Below are positions 9,801 through 19,276 of a DNA stretch of 64,000 nt, one piece after another (within the stretch, counting starts at the first letter, position 1; each line of letters opens with the position of its first letter). The stretch covers positions 124,001-188,000 of the forward strand of contig BBDR01000004.1 of NCBI GenBank assembly GCA_001312405.1. The letters are read 5' to 3'. Below the pieces are notes generated by a model. It did no database searches. It saw only the letters and a list, made by a program, of their open reading frames with translations, and was not told the origin of the DNA. The DNA comes from Clostridium sp. NkU-1. Lineage in GTDB: Bacteria; Bacillota_A; Clostridia; Lachnospirales; Lachnospiraceae. The position numbers were made by a program, and so were the translations under genes.

Positions 9801-11411
9801 CACCGGAGTAGGTCTTATTTCCCCGCCGCCTCACCATGATATTTATTCCATTGAGGATCTGGCCCAGCTGATTTATGATTTGAAAAATTCCAATACCGAT
9901 GCCAGAATTTCTGTTAAACTGGTTTCTGAGGCAGGTGTTGGCACGGTAGCAGCAGGCGTTGCAAAGCCGGCGCCCAGGTAATCCTCATTTCCTCCTTTGA
10001 TGGCGGGACCGGTGCAGCTCCGAGAAATTCCATTTATAATGCAGGGCTTCCCTGGGAGCTTGGCGTGGCGGAAGCCCATCAGACCCTGATCATGAATGGG
10101 CTGAGAGATAAGGTGATTCTGGAGACAGACGGTAAGCTGATGACGGGACGGGATGTTGCAATTGCCTGTGCCCTGGGAGCGGAAGAGTTCGGCTTTGCCA
10201 CGGCTCCGCTTGTGACCATGGGCTGCGTCATAATGAGGGTCTGTAATCTGGATACATGTCCGGTGGGAATTGCTACCCAAAATCCGGAGCTTCGGAAGCG
10301 CTTTAAAGGAAAGCCGGAATATGTGATTAACTTCATGTATTTTATTGCCAAAGAATTACGGGAATATATGGCAAAACTTGGTATTCGCAGTGTGGATGAG
10401 CTGGTAGGAAGGACTGATCTGTTAAAGAAAAAGGATAATATTCCTTCTGAAAGAGCCGGAAAGGTTGATTTTTCCGCTATTCTTGGAAATTCATATACAG
10501 GTCAGAAGCTTGCTGGCTATGGTCAAAAGCAGGTTTACGATTTTGAGCTGGAGAAGACCATGGATGAAAAGATCCTCCTTAAAAAATTAAAGGAAGCTCT
10601 CCGGGCGGGCCAGAAAAAGAGCCTTCATATTGATGTTTCCAATACGGACCGGGCACTGGGAACCATATTTGGTTCGGAAATAACCAGGCTGTATCCGGAG
10701 GGATTGGCTGAGGATACCTTTACCGTCAATTGTACAGGCAGCGGCGGCCAGAGCTTTGGAGCCTTTATTCCCAGGGGTCTTACCCTGGAGCTGGTGGGCG
10801 ACAGCAACGATTATTTCGGAAAGGGGCTTTCCGGCGGCAAGCTGGTGGTTTATCCCCCTCAGGGCGTGAAGTTTAAGGCTGAAGATAACATTGTAATCGG
10901 GAATGTGGCCTTATACGGCGCTACCAGCGGAAAGGCATTTATCTGCGGGATTGCAGGCGAACGTTTCTGTGTCCGGAACTCTGGTGCAACCGCTGTTGTG
11001 GAAGGCGTAGGAGACCATGGCTGCGAATATATGACAGGTGGACGCGTGGTGGTACTGGGGCCTACCGGCAAAAATTTTGCGGCAGGAATGAGCGGCGGCA
11101 TCGCTTATGTGCTGGATGAAAAAAGAGATTTATATAAGAGGCTCAATAAGGAGATGGTCTCCTTTGAAGAGGTTTCCAATAAATATGATGTTCTTGAATT
11201 AAAAGAAATGATTAAGGAGCATGTAGCTTATACCAATTCCGCAAAAGGAAAAGAGATCCTTGATAACTTTGGAGAGTATCTTCCTAAGTTTAAGAAAATC
11301 ATGCCTCATGATTACAGACGCATGCTGAATACCATCGTTCAGATGGAGGAAAAAGGGTTAAGCAGCGAACAGGCACAGATTGAAGCATTTTATGCCAACA
11401 CAAAGAAGTAA
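6857..11411 (+). CDS. gltB: Glutamate synthase large (alpha) subunit, seven frame breaks
   Basis: Transfers the amide of glutamine to 2-oxoglutarate; ammonia is made in the N-terminal class II amidotransferase and tunnels to the FMN site. About 1,518 codons, the usual size. The nucleophile is the Cys in [10 protein letters not shown] at about residue 26, after a short propeptide. Further on are the FMN-binding central region ([20 protein letters not shown]), a Cys motif [14 protein letters not shown] for the 3Fe-4S cluster, and the GXGXG domain ([12 protein letters not shown]). Breaks: extra T at 7490-7496; missing bases at about 7898, 8012, 8380-8384 (A run), 8722, 8784 and 9966. All flanking sequence is well conserved, so these look like sequence errors rather than decay. 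Confidence 0.94.
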
Positions 11412-11423
11412 GGAGGAGCAGAA

Positions 11424-12911
11424 ATGGGAAAACCAACAGGATTTTTAGAATATAGCAGAAAAACAGGAAAAACGGTAGATCCCAAGGCTCGTATTAAGAA
11501 TTATAACGAGTTTCACCTGCCTCTTTCCGAAAAAGAACAAAAGTGTCAGGGTGCGCGCTGCATGGATTGCGGTGTCCCCTTCTGCCAGTCCGGCGTGATC
11601 TTAAAGGGCATGGTTTCCGGCTGCCCCTTAAATAACCTGATCCCGGAATGGAATGAGCTTGTATACACGGGCACATGGCAGCAGGCCTATAACAGGCTTA
11701 AAAAGACCAACAGCTTTCCGGAATTCACCGCCAGGGTGTGCCCGGCTCCCTGTGAAGCCGCATGCACCTGCGGATTAAACGGAGATCCGGTGAGCATTAA
11801 AGAAAATGAGCGTGCAATCATTGAACGCGCTTATGAAAGCGGCATAGCAGGCCCCGTACCACCGAAGATCCGCACCGGTAAAAAGGTAGCAGTCATCGGT
11901 TCCGGCCCTGCAGGTTTGTCTGCAGCGGACCAGTTGAATAAGCGGGGGCACAGCGTCACCGTATTGGAAAGAGAAGACCGTATAGGCGGCCTTCTCATGT
12001 ATGGAATTCCCAATATGAAGCTGGAAAAGCATGTCATAGACCGGAAAGTAGAGATCATGAAGCAGGAAGGAGTGACGTTCCTGACAGGTGCTGACATAGG
12101 AAAAAACCAGAAGGCAAAAGATCTGTTAAAGGAATATGACCGCATCATCCTGGCCTGCGGTGCCTCCAATCCAAGAGATTTAAAGGTCCCGGGAAGAGAT
12201 GCCGAGGGAATTTATTTTGCAGTGGATTTCTTAAAGTCCACTACAAAAAGTCTGCTGAATTCAAACTTACAGGATAATAACCATATTTCAACAAAAGGCA
12301 GGCATGTCATCGTTATTGGCGGCGGCGACACAGGAAACGACTGCGTGGGAACGGCCATACGCCAAGGCTGCGCTTCTGTCACTCAGCTTGAGATGATGCC
12401 AAAGCTCCCTGAAAAGAGAACCCCTGACAATAGCTGGCCTGAATGGCCGAAGGTATTGAAAACCGATTATGGCCAGGAAGAATCCATTGCCGTATTCGGC
12501 AAGGATCCCAGGGTATATCAGACTACGGTAAAGGAGTTTGTCAAGGATAAGTCCGGCAAGGTAGTGAAAGCAGTGCTCATGGGGCTGGAACCTAAAAAGG
12601 ATGAAAAGACCGGCCGCATGAACATGGAACCAGTGGCCGGCAGTGAAAGAGAAGTTCCAGCCGATATGGTTTTAATCGCGGCAGGGTTTCTGGGGGCCCA
12701 GACTTATGTTGCTGACGCTTTTGGCGTGAAATTAAACGGCAGGACCAATGTAGAAACCGTAGATAGGAAATATAAGACAAACGTGGATAAGGTGTTTGCA
12801 GCCGGAGATATGCGCCGGGGGCAATCCCTGGTAGTTTGGGCGATCAGAGAAGGCCGGGAAGTGGCCAAAGAAGTAGATATCAGTTTAATGGGGTATTCCA
12901 ACCTGGCATAG
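11424..12911 (+). CDS. gltD: Glutamate synthase small (beta) subunit, NADPH-dependent
   Basis: 495 residues, intact. Supplies electrons from NADPH through FAD and 4Fe-4S centres to GltB. N-terminal Cys clusters CMDCGVPFC and [14 protein letters not shown]-binding [13 protein letters not shown] (about residue 155), NADPH-binding [13 protein letters not shown] (about residue 295), and a C-terminal FAD segment with AAGDMRRGQ. It follows gltB by 12 bases behind a perfect AAGGAGGAG site, so the two are one operon. Related GltD-like flavoproteins exist, but adjacency to gltB settles the call. Confidence 0.97.
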   Translation: MGKPTGFLEYSRKTGKTVDPKARIKNYNEFHLPLSEKEQKCQGARCMDCGVPFCQSGVILKGMVSGCPLNNLIPEWNELVYTGTWQQAYNRLKKTNSFPEFTARVCPAPCEAACTCGLNGDPVSIKENERAIIERAYESGIAGPVPPKIRTGKKVAVIGSGPAGLSAADQLNKRGHSVTVLEREDRIGGLLMYGIPNMKLEKHVIDRKVEIMKQEGVTFLTGADIGKNQKAKDLLKEYDRIILACGASNPRDLKVPGRDAEGIYFAVDFLKSTTKSLLNSNLQDNNHISTKGRHVIVIGGGDTGNDCVGTAIRQGCASVTQLEMMPKLPEKRTPDNSWPEWPKVLKTDYGQEESIAVFGKDPRVYQTTVKEFVKDKSGKVVKAVLMGLEPKKDEKTGRMNMEPVAGSEREVPADMVLIAAGFLGAQTYVADAFGVKLNGRTNVETVDRKYKTNVDKVFAAGDMRRGQSLVVWAIREGREVAKEVDISLMGYSNLA

Positions 12912-12940
12912 CTGGAAGGGACAGACGAATAAAGAATAAT

Positions 12941-12987
12941 GAGGCTTTTGCATAATAGTTGAGGGATCAGCTATAGGCAAAAGCCTC
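12941..12987 (+). terminator. Hairpin after gltD, probable terminator
   Basis: Perfect 11-base arms GAGGCTTTTGC / GCAAAAGCCTC around a 25-base loop. The downstream T-richness (TTATCCTTTAT) is modest, so termination is likely but not certain. Confidence 0.6.
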
Positions 12988-13065
12988 TTATCCTTTATAG
13001 AAATTTCCATTAATATGATCTGATCATAAGATCTGGAAAAATTGCTATTGAGTATTCTATCCAGG

Positions 13066-13180
13066 ATATGATGTACCATCAATGATAATTACAAGTTATA
13101 AAGAAATAGCGTTCCTTATTATAGTGTTAGTAGAAGATATTAATGGTTTTTTCTGAGTATACGGAAGGAATGAGGGAAAT
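13066..13180 (+). repeat. Direct repeat A, left flank of the agr island
   Basis: 115 bases that align without gaps to 18967-19081, about 77% identical overall and about 88% over the first 60 bases, with an identical 20-base core starting ATAGCGTTCC. Both copies keep an open frame with IAFLIIVLV and several third-position differences, so they may be decayed copies of a coding segment. Confidence 0.75.
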
Positions 13181-13182
13181 AA

Positions 13183-13362
13183 GTAATAAACAGGGTATCA
13201 GGCGGCTTTGTATTCGCAAGCTTTCTTGTATGGTTTATTCATTTGATATGTCTGAACACGATTCCAGCTTATGAAGTTCCAACAAATTATTATGATTTTT
13301 CAAAGAGATTAATTGCAGTTTTGCAAAATAGTAGATGTACAAAAAGTAAATCTCCCTTATAA
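13183..13362 (+). pseudogene. Orphan open stretch, possible gene remnant
   Basis: 59 sense codons without a usable start. The translation contains a hydrophobic stretch (GGFVFASFLVWFIHLICL) and then a polar tail ending KSKSPL. It begins immediately after a stop following repeat A. Family not recognised; the hydrophobic pattern suggests the tail of a membrane protein left behind by a rearrangement, but chance cannot be excluded. Confidence 0.3.
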
Positions 13363-13489
13363 TAATAAGAAGATACTAAGTATTATTATTTGACAAAGGA
13401 TAAAAATATTCATACTCAAATAATAAATAAAATTGTGCAGTTATAAAAATTATATTAAGTAGAAGTTGGATGATGAAGAAGGTGGGCTT

Positions 13490-14210
13490 ATGCTGAAAAT
13501 TGCAATTTGTGATGATGAGCAAATAGTTTGTGCAGATATAGAAAAAAATTATTTTAGATTTCCAAAAGGAATCTGGTATCCATTTAGAGGTTGAAGTTTT
13601 CTATTCCGGGATTGATTTATATAAATTTATAGAAAATGAATATGCATTTGATTTAATATTTTTAGACATAGAAATGAAGGGTTTAAATGGTATTCAAATT
13701 GGGAGTAAGATACGAAACGAGCTGGAAAATTACATTACAAAAATAGTGTACATATCATCAAAGGATAACTATGATCGGCAACTGTTTGAAGTGCAGCCCA
13801 TGCACTTTTTGCCCAAACCAGTAGAGAAAGAAAAAGTAATTGTTGATATCAAATTAGCATTAAAAATTCTAGGGAAGCGCAGCAATGTATTTTCTTACAA
13901 AATAGGGCACAGCGTACATAAGGTTCCAATAAAGGATATATTGTATTTTGAAAGTTTGGACAGGGAAATAAAATTAGTTACAATAAAAGGTACGGTTTGT
14001 TTTTATAGCACAATGGAAGCTGTTTTATCACAGGTTTCCAGCCATCAATTTATTCAAATTCATAGATCTTACATCATAAACTATGCTTATGTGTCTAAGT
14101 TTAGATATGAGGAAGTACTCATGCTGAATGGAGAACATTTACTCATCAGCCAACGCAGAAGGAGAGATGTCCGCGACTTGCTTATATCTTATGAGAAGGA
14201 GGAAGACTAG
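13490..14210 (+). CDS. LytTR-family response regulator (AgrA-like), one frame break
   Basis: About 240 residues. Receiver domain begins LKIAICDDEQ and has the phospho-acceptor Asp in LIFLDIEMKGLNG (about residue 58), with IVYISSKD and FLPKPVEK for the Thr/Ser and Lys positions. The C-terminal LytTR DNA-binding domain (about residues 135-235) has ILYFESLDREI and FIQIHRSYIINYAYV. An extra A in the run at 13552-13558 breaks the frame; with six A it reads IEKIILDFQKESG. The ATG at 13490 follows AAGGTGG. The kinase gene starts in the last base of this stop codon, so they are translationally coupled. Role: output of the peptide-sensing circuit here. Confidence 0.93.
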
Positions 14211-15494
14211 TGCAATTAAGCATGTATGATATTATTTATATTATCTCTAATCTTTTTCGAACATACATAATTTATAAATTTATGATGGTGTTATTTGACC
14301 GCAGCCAGTTGCAGGTAAAGGAAAAATGGGAGATCGCATCATATGCATCCTGCTTTGTATTCATTTCAGTTCTTTACTTATTGACAAAGATTCCTGTAGT
14401 AATGCTGATTTCCAATATCTGTTTCTTTTTTTCTCCTGACATTTAATTATAAAGGGGAATTTAGAAAACGGGTATTTTCAGTTATGGCAATTTATCTGAC
14501 CCTTATGTGTACAGAGGTGTCGCTGATTCTTTTCATAGGGTATTTTAAGCTTCCTTTACTAAAACAAAATGATTTTGACTCCATTTTCGGCGTTGTTGCA
14601 ATGCAGATTATTTCTTATGCAGTGGTTTTGATTTTATCTAAATGTAAGCATATTAAAAAGGGGATAAGTATCCCATCAACTTATTGGATTTGCATTTCAG
14701 TTGTTCCTTTCGCATCAATGTATTTAATGTTGTTGTTACTTTCACCTGACAATTTGAAGAATTCATATGTTGTTATTGGCATAATATTAATTCTGGTAAC
14801 TAACTTTTCAGTATTTTATCTTTATGATAAGATATCTGAGATGTTTTTAGAACAAAGTCAAAAACTTTTATTTGCAGAGCAAAATAAATATTATGAAAAG
14901 CAATTGGATATTATGAAATCTTCTTTGGAAGCAACTCTGTCAATCAAACATGATATGAAAAACCATTTGTTAGCATTACAATCTCTCGCACAAAACCATT
15001 GCCATGATGAGCTGATGCAATGCTTAAATGACATTATTACTGCTTGTGAATATCAAACAGCATTTTCAAATTCAGGTAATGTTGTTGTAGACAGCATACT
15101 AAACTTTAAATTACAGGAAGCTTCCAAACTTAATGCAGAAATTTTCCTTGATATTAATTTGCCAAAGGATTTACAATTACCGGCTTTTGATATGGCAACG
15201 ATCTTGGGAAATTTACTTGATAACGCCATTGATGCACTTATGACTATTGAAAATAGACGTATGATTTCAGTAAAAATCAAGTATGGCAAAGGGCAATTCA
15301 TAATTAAAATTTCAAATACTTTTAATGGAATTGTTATAGAACGAACAAATACTTTATTTACAAAGAAGGATGGCGGCAATCATGGATTAGGCATCAAAAA
15401 TATTAAAAGGATTCTGGAAAAATATGATGGTTCTATGGATATTGAATATGATGCTACAACGTTCACTTCTATTTTATTGATGTATGTTGATTAA
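14210..15494 (+). CDS. AgrC-like quorum-sensing sensor histidine kinase, one frame break
   Basis: About 428 residues. Six or so membrane segments fill the first 200 residues, followed by a coiled linker, the phospho-acceptor motif IKHDMKNHLLAL (HPK10-type H box), the N box NLLDNAIDAL and the G box HGLGIKNIKRIL of a GHKL ATPase. This is the AgrC architecture: a membrane sensor for a cyclic peptide. Start is GTG at 14210 (ATG at 14222 is an alternative). An extra T in the run at 14426-14432 splits it; with six T it reads NICFFFLLTFNYKGE. It overlaps the response regulator stop and ends at a strong terminator, so regulator and kinase form one unit and agrD-agrB the next. Confidence 0.92.
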
Positions 15495-15529
15495 GAGCAG
15501 GAGAATTTTTTTTCCTGCTCCTGCTCTTT
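15495..15529 (+). terminator. Intrinsic terminator between the kinase and agrD
   Basis: GAGCAGGAG / CTCCTGCTC, perfect 9-base arms, T-rich loop and short T tail. It separates the regulator-kinase unit from the peptide-protease unit. Confidence 0.75.
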
Positions 15530-15604
15530 CTTAATACATATATTCTTTCATTACAAAAACATATGTCGTTCACAGCAAAAACCCGCATAATAAAATATTA
15601 ATGA

Positions 15605-15610
15605 TATACT
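15605..15610 (+). promoter_or_regulatory. -10 element of the agrDB promoter
   Basis: TATACT, 28 bases before the agrD ATG. No -35 box is visible 16-18 bases upstream, as expected of an activator-dependent promoter. TCGTTCACA at about 15565 is a single candidate LytTR half-site; its partner repeat is not clear. Confidence 0.4.
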
Positions 15611-15638
15611 AAATGAAATACAAAGGAGGTAATGACTT

Positions 15639-15782
15639 ATGAAGAAACTAATTATGAAATTTAGTGGTGTGATTGCCACCCTGGCTCTTATGGTGACAAC
15701 TTTAAATGTAAACGCTGCTTGTACTTTTTACGCGTACCAACCCGAACTTCCGGATGGTGCTGAGAAGCTTCGTAAATTCTAA
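15639..15782 (+). CDS. agrD: AgrD-like cyclic (thio)lactone autoinducer peptide precursor
   Basis: 47 residues, intact. It has the three AgrD parts: a positively charged amphipathic/hydrophobic N-terminal leader (MKKLIMKFSGVIATLALMV), a core with one Cys (NAACTFYAYQPELP), and a charged tail ending AEKLRKF. In this family the Cys side chain closes a thiolactone with the C-terminal residue of the mature peptide; the conserved P-E-L-P lies just after the core. By comparison I infer a ring starting at the Cys of CTFYA, with the C-terminal cut before or near QPELP. AAAGGAGG precedes the ATG. The stop is 2 bases before agrB, the enzyme that should process it. The product is exported and sensed by the kinase at 14210-15494. 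Confidence 0.9.
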   Translation: MKKLIMKFSGVIATLALMVTTLNVNAACTFYAYQPELPDGAEKLRKF

Positions 15783-15784
15783 CA

Positions 15785-16369
15785 ATGACTGCTTTTACGG
15801 AACGAGTGGTTGCCATATTGCAGGGAAACGGAAGCATCAAAGAAGAGGATAGAGCGCTATATATTTATGGTTTGCAGCAAGGTTTATTCATCATATTGAA
15901 CGTACTGACTACTGTAACCATTGGTATTATCTTTGACCAGATTTGGGAAAGCATTTTGTTTATGTTTGCCTATTTTCCTCTTAGGTCCTGTGCCGGAGGA
16001 TACCATGCAAAGAGCCCCCTAAGATGTTACCTATTTTCAGTCATAATGATAATAGCAGTACTTGCATCAATGAGATTACCGGTATGGAATAATGTCAATA
16101 GTTCTATTTCGGTGATAGTATCCAGCATAGTAATTTTGTTTTTGGCACCCGTGGAAGATGGTAATAAACCATTGGATGCAAAGGAAATTATTGTTTTCAA
16201 AAAGCGAACAAAAGTCGTATTATGCGTTTTAGTTGGCATGGTGTTGATTTTTCAAATGGCAGGATTGATTGAAGCTTCACATTGTATAATGCTGGTATTA
16301 ATTATGTTATCTATTATGCTTGTACTGGGTAAAATCAAAAATTTGAGTAATAGAAAGATACATGTTTAG
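15785..16369 (+). CDS. agrB: AgrB-like membrane protease that processes and exports the autoinducer
   Basis: 194 residues, intact. AgrB is an integral membrane Cys endopeptidase that cuts the AgrD C-terminus and forms the thiolactone. The signature is PLRSCAGGYHAKSPLRC at about residues 66-82: the His of GYH and the Cys of LRC are the catalytic pair. Several hydrophobic segments surround it. Starts 2 bases after agrD, which leaves no doubt about pairing. The order here is regulator-kinase-agrD-agrB rather than the staphylococcal BDCA order. The absence of any frame break in agrD-agrB suggests a functional circuit. Confidence 0.95.
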   Translation: MTAFTERVVAILQGNGSIKEEDRALYIYGLQQGLFIILNVLTTVTIGIIFDQIWESILFMFAYFPLRSCAGGYHAKSPLRCYLFSVIMIIAVLASMRLPVWNNVNSSISVIVSSIVILFLAPVEDGNKPLDAKEIIVFKKRTKVVLCVLVGMVLIFQMAGLIEASHCIMLVLIMLSIMLVLGKIKNLSNRKIHV

Positions 16370-16476
16370 AGTAATATTTAACAACAAAAGGTATATATAC
16401 GAGACGGCATTAATTGATAATATGAGAAAGGAAAGTATAAGTATTTTTGGGGGGATATTATACAAGGAAATGAGTT

Positions 16477-17377
16477 ATGTTCAATTATAAAAGGATCTTA
16501 CCATTTATGATGGTAGCCACCATGGCAATGAGCATGAATGTAACAAATGCTTTTGCTGAAACAAATCTGGTAACAAAAGCGGCTTTTACTGAAAAGCTTA
16601 GCGGCGCTGATAATGCTGTACCCATAGCTAAGAATAAGCCTTACGATTATGGTGTGACCTGGGTCAATGGAAGCAAGGAACACCTCAATGGTGAGGGCGA
16701 ATGGTTTCGATATACGGCTGATGGGGATACATATATTTTTGCTTCAGCAATACGTGTCAGTGATTTGATAATTACTGTATATGATGCGAATACAGGATTA
16801 GACGTTGGCAAAACGGATGCAGGTGATATAGAAATTGACAAAGTATCATCAACATTATATATTGGAAATGTGCAGAAGCTATTTAAATTACAACCAGGAC
16901 ACGATTATTTGATTCAGGTTAAGGCTGCTTCTTATGTTTCTGCTAATCCTGGTGATACTTATAATATCTCAGTTGGTTTACCTTCTGTTAGTAGCGGACA
17001 AGTAAATTATGTTTCAGGCAGTAGTTATTCAATACCTGCAAATATATCAAAAACATTTACGTTCAAGATTAGTGGTCAGCCAAATTCAACGCGTCTTGCC
17101 CAAAGTGGTTGGATGAGTTCAGGCCTTCAAGTGTACTGACAAAATATCCATCACATCTTGCCAGATAGTAGCACCAAATGGTAAGATTCTCAATGCTACG
17201 TATGGCGAATATGACAATAATCAACCCGTTAACTTCGAAAACTACTTAACCAGTTTTAGCAATATACCGATAAACGGCACCTGGAAAGTAACCATCAGGT
17301 CCTCTAAGGCCCTCAGTGGATTGAAATTTAAAATTTCTGGCAATACTCATCATATTGTAGGAAAAGATGGCAATTAA
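16477..17377 (+). CDS. Secreted protein of unknown function in the agr island, one frame break
   Basis: About 300 residues. The N-terminus is a classical signal peptide: basic FNYKR, hydrophobic core, and a likely cut after NAFA. The mature part is beta-rich and polar, with GEGEWFRYTADGDTYIFASA and GHDYLIQVKA resembling bacterial pre-peptidase C-terminal (PPC-like) beta-sandwich modules; that resemblance is tentative. Two such units may be present (about residues 30-165 and 170-300). An extra G at 17122-17123 creates an early stop; corrected, the frame reads SSAFKCTDKISITSCQIVAPNGK and continues to 17377. It follows agrB by about 107 bases behind AAGGAAATGAG. Position suggests an agr-controlled secreted effector, but that is inference. 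Confidence 0.75.
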
Positions 17378-17403
17378 GATGGAATGATTTGAAGCTTAAG
17401 TTA

Positions 17404-17508
17404 ATGGACACCACCAGGGCACAATTGATAGGTTTATGTAGTAAAAGTACAAAAGGGTGTAATGTAACAAATCAAACGAATAAGCCTGATGGTGCACAAA
17501 TTCATTAA
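17404..17508 (+). CDS. Possible 34-residue two-Cys peptide
   Basis: ATG to stop, 34 codons: polar, with two Cys six residues apart in LCSKSTKGCN. It lies 26 bases after the secreted protein and before the shared terminator. No good ribosome-binding site precedes it, and no hydrophobic leader is present, so it may be only a chance open frame or a remnant. Confidence 0.25.
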   Translation: MDTTRAQLIGLCSKSTKGCNVTNQTNKPDGAQIH

Positions 17509-17593
17509 GTTTATGCGTTATTGATATGTTGTCTGATTAGATGTTTTTAATGAGATTATGACAATTATTATAATTCGCCCTTTGACAATAGCT

Positions 17594-17621
17594 GGGGTGG
17601 GATTCGTCTGAATCCCACCCC
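17594..17621 (+). terminator. Strong hairpin terminator of the agr island genes
   Basis: GGGGTGGGATTC / GAATCCCACCCC, perfect 12-base arms on a 4-base GTCT loop. Followed by ATTCTTGTATTTT, a weak T tract. Confidence 0.75.
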
Positions 17622-17919
17622 ATTCTTGTATTTTGAACTGTTTTTGGGCATACAAAATAATCTTTCGCATCACCAGCCATTTTTCTCTAAGACTGGAATG
17701 CTCTGGCGTATTTCTCGAATTCTGTGATACCGCAATCCCTGACATCAACAATCCAATTATCAAATGGCTGCTAAAAAGGCACTAAACTTATACTGGAAAT
17801 TTCGAATTAATAAATCAGGTTTCATTTCGCTCCAATCGTTATTACAAGAGTTTTCTTCGAAAAATTACATATAAACCGTTAATAATTACATGATAGTGGG
17901 ACCTTTTCGAAAAGTATAG
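17622..17919 (+). other. AT-rich spacer, no gene recognised
   Basis: About 300 bases. The minus strand has an open frame to 17518-17763 with no ribosome-binding site and no family resemblance. Nothing else supportable is visible. Confidence 0.3.
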
Positions 17920-18558
17920 TATATTAAAAAAAGTAAGGGGAGGCAGCCGGAACTCTATGTAGATCATTATGATTTACAGGCAAGCTTAGAAAATGTCCGT
18001 GCATATGTCTTTATGCATCAGGAATTCAATCTACCTGCTGTAAATGATTTTTCAAGAGGCTTAAATATCCAAAGCAGAAAAGAAGAAATTATGCGGGATA
18101 CTGTAAAGCAATATGCTGCCGTTTGTATTACAAATGAAGGGTATTTCAAAAATTCCACTTTATTGGAAGATGAAGATATTTCTGATGAAAATATTTCTTC
18201 AAAACTAAAAGAACTGTTGAAACAACTGGATTTGAGTTCCATGAAAATCCTGGGGTATATCCCCTCTGAGGCACTCTCAGAGGAATATGGTTCCAATGGC
18301 AGACTGGATATCAAAGCCCAGCAGGCCAAGGTATGCAGTGCAGACAACATGGAAAGCTGCGTTGCCATCTTTGAATTAGAGGGGAATAAGTATTGTTTCT
18401 GTTTTGATGCAGTACAATACAAGGACAAATGGTATATCAGGCAGCTTGGCGGCAGCATTTCCACATTGTTGGATATACCCTGCAATTTTGCAGGAATCAC
18501 GCCGATTAATGCATTGGAAAAGCCTGAGGCTGAGAAATTGATTATCCCTATTACGTGA
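17920..18558 (+). pseudogene. 5'-truncated gene of unknown function
   Basis: An open frame runs from just after the stop at 17917-17919 to 18558 (about 212 codons) but contains no ATG, GTG or TTG until 18013, which has no ribosome-binding site. The translation before 18013 (PELYVDHYDLQASLENVRAY) looks as protein-like as the rest, so the real start has been lost. The body is acidic, with SSKLKELLKQLDLSSMKILG and a Trp/Tyr-rich segment YKDKWYIRQLGGSISTL, which resembles a small soluble or extracellular domain; no family recognised. It fits a gene cut at its 5' end when the island was inserted or rearranged. Confidence 0.5.
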
Positions 18559-18701
18559 TGGAAAATCATATGGGAACATAGGACTATATCATTTTTAAAG
18601 AAAATTTAAATAATGGGTCGGTAGATTTTTAATCCGATGAAACTGCAAATAAAATTTAAGAATTTATTATCAAAAAAATTATCATGATATTAAACTTTCT
18701 G

Positions 18702-18725
18702 GGCTGTCGGAAGACAGCTCTTTTT
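18702..18725 (+). terminator. Intrinsic terminator after the truncated gene
   Basis: GCTGTC / GACAGC on a GGAA loop followed by TCTTTTT. Confidence 0.75.
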
Positions 18726-18966
18726 GACATACCGGAATCTGCTGCATAATGCAAGTAAAGGGTGATGACCGAAAGACGATCTCACCCATGGAAACTAATT
18801 GCATATCTTATGCCAGTTTTTGGCGTTTACAAAGTCTTTGATGCAGTTTCATTAAGCAGTATCATCTGCAGATCAAATCGCTGGCGTGTCGTTGCCCGGT
18901 AATCATTTCTTCATGGATCCAAGTCTTCGATCAGAAAAAATCACATTTGGAGGCTATATAACGAAA

Positions 18967-19081
18967 ATATGGTGTACCATTAACGATAATTACAACCTAT
19001 AAAAAGATAGCGTTCCTTATTATAGTATTGGTAGATGGTATCAAATGTTTTCTACTGAAAATGGGAGGGAATGAGAAAAAT
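18967..19081 (+). repeat. Direct repeat B, right flank of the agr island
   Basis: Same orientation and length as repeat A at 13066-13180, gapless, about 77% identity. Its open frame also keeps IAFLIIVLV. Divergence of about a quarter means the duplication is not recent. Confidence 0.75.
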
Positions 19082-19276
19082 ATGAGTAAAAAAACTTTTT
19101 GAAAGGTGTTACCGGAATTACGTTACCAGCTTCAGAATCAAAACAGCTCTTTTTATATCGGTTCTTATCGTATACATCATAGCCAGATTGCTTTAAATCA
19201 GGAACGCCAAAACTAAGGCGTGTGTTATAAAACACTGCTTGATGCAATAAGTAAGCGGGATATTTACAGGAATTAC

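Larger units (their letters stand above)
12988..13489 (+). other. Gene-poor left margin of the agr island
   Basis: AT-rich 500 bases between gltD and the response regulator. It contains direct repeat copy A (13066-13180), an orphan 59-codon open stretch (13183-13362, separate entry) and a weak candidate promoter TTGACA (13390-13395), 17 bases, TACTCA (13413-13418). No complete gene seen. Confidence 0.5.
18559..19276 (+). other. Gene-poor right margin of the agr island
   Basis: 718 bases without a supportable gene. Holds the terminator at 18702-18725, direct repeat copy B (18967-19081), and short stretches with hairpin potential (GGTGAT...TCTCACC at about 18762-18788). Composition shifts back toward the chromosomal average before the minus-strand transporter. 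Confidence 0.5.

Noticed and set aside
6857..11411. Programmed frameshifting or pseudogene status for gltB.
   Set aside because: Seven breaks of two stereotyped kinds with intact conserved residues on both sides fit sequence error far better.
17518..17763. 81-codon minus-strand frame as a transposase fragment.
   Set aside because: No DDE or other transposase motif and no ribosome-binding site; composition alone does not support a gene.
18018..18569. 183-codon minus-strand frame opposite the truncated gene.
   Set aside because: No start signals; the plus strand has the more protein-like translation and a terminator in the right orientation.
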